Positions 6,497 to 7,489 of a DNA stretch of 7,489 nucleotides are shown here, in pieces (position 1 is the first letter of the stretch; each line of letters opens with the position of its first letter). The notes under the pieces were generated by a model. That model worked only from the letters and a program-made list of their open reading frames with translations. It was not told the DNA's origin and did no database searches. The stretch is from an uncultured Hyphomicrobiales bacterium (GTDB taxonomy: Bacteria > Pseudomonadota > Alphaproteobacteria > Rhizobiales > Aestuariivirgaceae), in assembly GCA_903930095.1 (NCBI GenBank), contig CAIYXE010000487.1:1-7489 (forward strand). The letters are read 5' to 3'. A program made the position numbers and the translations under genes.

Positions 6497-6973
6497 CTAC
6501 TTCTTGCGGGCCTTCTTGGCGGCCTTGCGGGCAGCCTTGGTGACCGGCTTCTTGGCGGGCTTCTTGGCCACGGCCTTGGCGGCCCGCTTGGCGGCGGAGG
6601 CGGGCCTCCGGGCGGCGGGCTTCAGGATGGCCGCTTCGACCATGATCTCAACATCGAGGCCAGGAGCCGCGAGCTTTGCTTCAACGGTTGCGCGCGCCGG
6701 GGTCTGGCCGGGAACGACCCATGCATCCCAGGCGGAATTCATCTCGGCGAAGGTCTTGATGTCGGTGAGCCAGATATTGGCCTTGATGATGTTGGTCTTG
6801 GACGTGCCGGCCTTCTTCAGCACCACATCGATCTGACCAAGGATGTCCTTCGTCTGCTCGCTGACGGATTTGCCCGCAGCCGCTTCGGCCACGAAGCCTG
6901 CGAGATAGACCTTGCCGCCGTGGATGACGGCAGAGCTCATGCGCTTGCCGGCGTCGATTCGTTTCAATGTCAT
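6497..6973 (-). CDS. ridA: RidA/YjgF-family enamine/imine deaminase with Lys/Ala-rich basic C-terminal tail
   Basis: Residues 1-117 form a complete RidA-fold domain: GGKVYLAGFVAE near the start, SVSEQTKDILGQIDVVLKKAG in the middle, NIIKANIWLTDIKTFAEMNSAWDAWV, then PARATVEAKLAAPGLDVEIMVEAAI. R94 in PARATVE matches the arginine that holds the carboxylate of the imine substrate in active RidA proteins. These enzymes hydrolyse reactive enamines and imines to 2-oxo acids or carbonyls plus ammonia and act as homotrimers in the cytoplasm. The core alone is near usual length; the last 41 residues (118-158) are extra, with 13 Lys, 5 Arg, 15 Ala, 4 Pro and no acidic residue, like a histone H1 tail. The start at 6973 has a strong ribosome site. 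It lies near two flavin amine/amino-acid oxidising enzymes whose products are imines, and downstream of a RocB-like gene on the same strand. Confidence 0.9.
   Translation of the reverse strand: MTLKRIDAGKRMSSAVIHGGKVYLAGFVAEAAAGKSVSEQTKDILGQIDVVLKKAGTSKTNIIKANIWLTDIKTFAEMNSAWDAWVVPGQTPARATVEAKLAAPGLDVEIMVEAAILKPAARRPASAAKRAAKAVAKKPAKKPVTKAARKAAKKARKK
6500..6622 (-). other. Low-complexity region encoding the histone-H1-like tail of the RidA protein
   Basis: These 41 codons encode AAK, KKPA and KKP-type short repeats. On the plus strand the DNA shows repeated CTTCTTGGC/CTTGGCGG units, so it is internally repetitive and could vary in length by slippage. It ends exactly at the stop codon, so the tail is terminal and not part of a further domain. 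Confidence 0.8.
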
Positions 6974-6977
6974 TGGA

Positions 6978-6985
6978 TCCTCCCT
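6978..6985 (-). promoter_or_regulatory. Shine-Dalgarno of ridA
   Basis: On the minus strand AGGGAGGA lies just upstream of the ATG at 6973, at good spacing. It fixes the RidA start and shows that ridA can be translated independently of the upstream RocB-like gene. Confidence 0.75.
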
Positions 6986-6999
6986 GAAGACCGCGTTGT

Positions 7000-7055
7000 C
7001 TTAGAGCATGATCCGCAAAAGTGGAAACCACTTTTGCGACAAGATCATGCTCAAG
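7000..7055. repeat. Compound palindrome, left hairpin (REP-like intergenic repeat of Hyphomicrobiales type)
   Basis: Two nested perfect stems share one axis. The outer arms are GAGCATGATC (7004-7013) and GATCATGCTC (7043-7052). The inner arms are CGCAAAAGTGG (7014-7024) and CCACTTTTGCG (7028-7038) around a 3-base AAA loop. A 4-base ACAA bulge sits on one side, and CTT/AAG extends the base past a single bulged A. The outer-arm sequence is of a type I recall as repeated between genes in many Hyphomicrobiales genomes; copy number here cannot be tested from one window. There is no U-tract, so it is not a standard terminator. It lies between the RocB-like gene and ridA on the same strand, so it would be in any joint transcript. 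Confidence 0.8.
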
Positions 7056-7075
7056 AAATTGATCTTGCGCGCGTT

Positions 7076-7109
7076 CTTTTCGACCAGGTGATTTCACCTG
7101 GTCGGAAGG
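7076..7109. repeat. Compound palindrome, right hairpin
   Basis: CGACCAGGTG (7081-7090) and CACCTGGTCG (7095-7104) form a perfect 10-bp stem with a 4-base ATTT loop, which could close to two bases. Five further pairs, three Watson-Crick and two G-U, extend it to 7076 and 7109. It begins 4 bases after the stop of the RocB-like gene on the minus strand. That geometry suits a transcription or mRNA 3'-end stabilising hairpin, but the downstream side on that strand is AAAAGAA, not a U-run. Together with the left hairpin it probably forms one mobile or amplified intergenic unit. No further gene is seen in the 140 bp. Confidence 0.75.
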
Positions 7110-7113
7110 CACG

Positions 7114-7489
7114 CTAGCGGGCTTTGGCTACGCCATCAATCACGCTGAGCAAGACGCGCGGCAGCGTCTCGAATGCATAGGGCGTGTGAAGCCGTTCGAG
7201 CCAGTGGTGATAGTCCCGCCCCCACGGCCCGATGTTGATGCACGGATGGCCCGCGGAGCTAGGCATCACGAAGCCCGTGCCCCACACCGGGGTGTTGGCG
7301 GCAGCAGCTGCCAGGTCGCCGGAGGCTTCGCCAAGAAAGCTCATGTCCGAGATGCCGGGGAAGTAGCGCAAGGTGGAGAGGCCATGCCCGGCTGTAGCCT
7401 TCACGATCACGTCCTCGAGCCTCGCATCCGACAGCGACACGGCCGGATAGGGAATGGAGCCAAACCCCATCACCACCGCGGGTCCGGAA
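7114..7489 (-). CDS. RocB-like M20-family metallohydrolase, C-terminal part (5' end outside window)
   Basis: The frame is open from the right edge of the window to the TAG at 7116-7114, giving 124 visible residues; the GTG at 7476 is internal, because homology-like sequence (SGPAVVMGFGSIPYP) continues through it to the edge. The visible part contains LRYFPGISDMSFLGE, then NTPVWGTGFVMP, then INIGPWGRDYHHWLERLHTPYAFETLPRVLLSVI. The G-x-D-x-H-x3-ER segment is the C-terminal metal and subunit-contact region of M20 peptidases, and the combination matches RocB, an arginine-utilisation protein of the M20 family whose exact reaction is not well established. The upstream zinc-binding motifs are outside the window. 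It is on the same strand as ridA, 140 bp upstream of it, with palindromes between. Family is well supported, substrate unknown. Confidence 0.8.
   Translation of the reverse strand, partial: SGPAVVMGFGSIPYPAVSLSDARLEDVIVKATAGHGLSTLRYFPGISDMSFLGEASGDLAAAAANTPVWGTGFVMPSSAGHPCINIGPWGRDYHHWLERLHTPYAFETLPRVLLSVIDGVAKAR

Noticed and set aside
7076..7109. Right hairpin as an intrinsic terminator of the RocB-like gene
   Set aside because: The stem is strong and well placed after the stop, but on the transcript strand it is followed by AAAAGAA instead of a U-tract, so a classical terminator call is not supported.
1..7489. CRISPR array, phage, insertion sequence, toxin-antitoxin or tRNA genes
   Set aside because: I found no spaced direct repeats, transposase or integrase motifs, small paired genes or cloverleaf-like sequences; almost all bases belong to metabolic genes.

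Overview
The window is compact, very GC-rich, and looks like a chromosomal segment of an alphaproteobacterium, most likely of the order Hyphomicrobiales (Rhizobiales). This rests on the codon bias towards G/C in third positions, on the protein families present, and on a GAGCATGATC-type compound palindrome at 7000-7109 that resembles intergenic repeats I associate with that order. I cannot name a genus. Almost every base is coding. The long extra reading frames on the opposite strand of the large genes are GC-driven shadows.

Layout from left to right. A GntR/FCD-type regulator enters from the left edge on the plus strand (2-289, C-terminal part only) and converges on a two-gene minus-strand operon. 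In transcription order this operon holds a 700-residue trimethylamine/dimethylamine dehydrogenase-type flavo-iron-sulfur enzyme (3335-1233) and, 5 bp later, a nitrilase-superfamily N-carbamoylputrescine amidase (aguB-like, 1227-340). Upstream on the same strand lie a small exported RlpA-like protein (3787-3431) and a D-amino acid dehydrogenase (dadA, 5106-3859). Back-to-back with dadA, across only 49 bp, is a PuuB-like FAD-dependent amine oxidase (5156-6496, plus). Its stop codon directly abuts the stop codon of a convergent RidA-family enamine/imine deaminase (6973-6497), which carries a 41-residue histone-H1-like Lys/Ala-rich tail. A 140-bp spacer with two strong palindromes separates ridA from the C-terminal part of a RocB-like M20 metallohydrolase, which runs off the right edge (7489-7114, minus).

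The genes fit a common theme of amine and amino-acid nitrogen catabolism. Three are flavin-dependent C-N oxidising enzymes (TMADH-type, DadA, PuuB-like), whose imine products are the kind of compound RidA proteins hydrolyse. Two are hydrolases linked by family to arginine/agmatine/putrescine breakdown (AguB-like, RocB-like). The RlpA-like cell-wall protein does not fit the theme. I see no phage, insertion sequence, CRISPR array, tRNA or rRNA.

The points most worth following are: the TMADH-type enzyme, which keeps its flavin and iron-sulfur ligands but has lost two aromatic-cage positions and is tightly paired with an amidase; the basic tail on RidA; the zero-gap convergent stops; and the compound palindrome.
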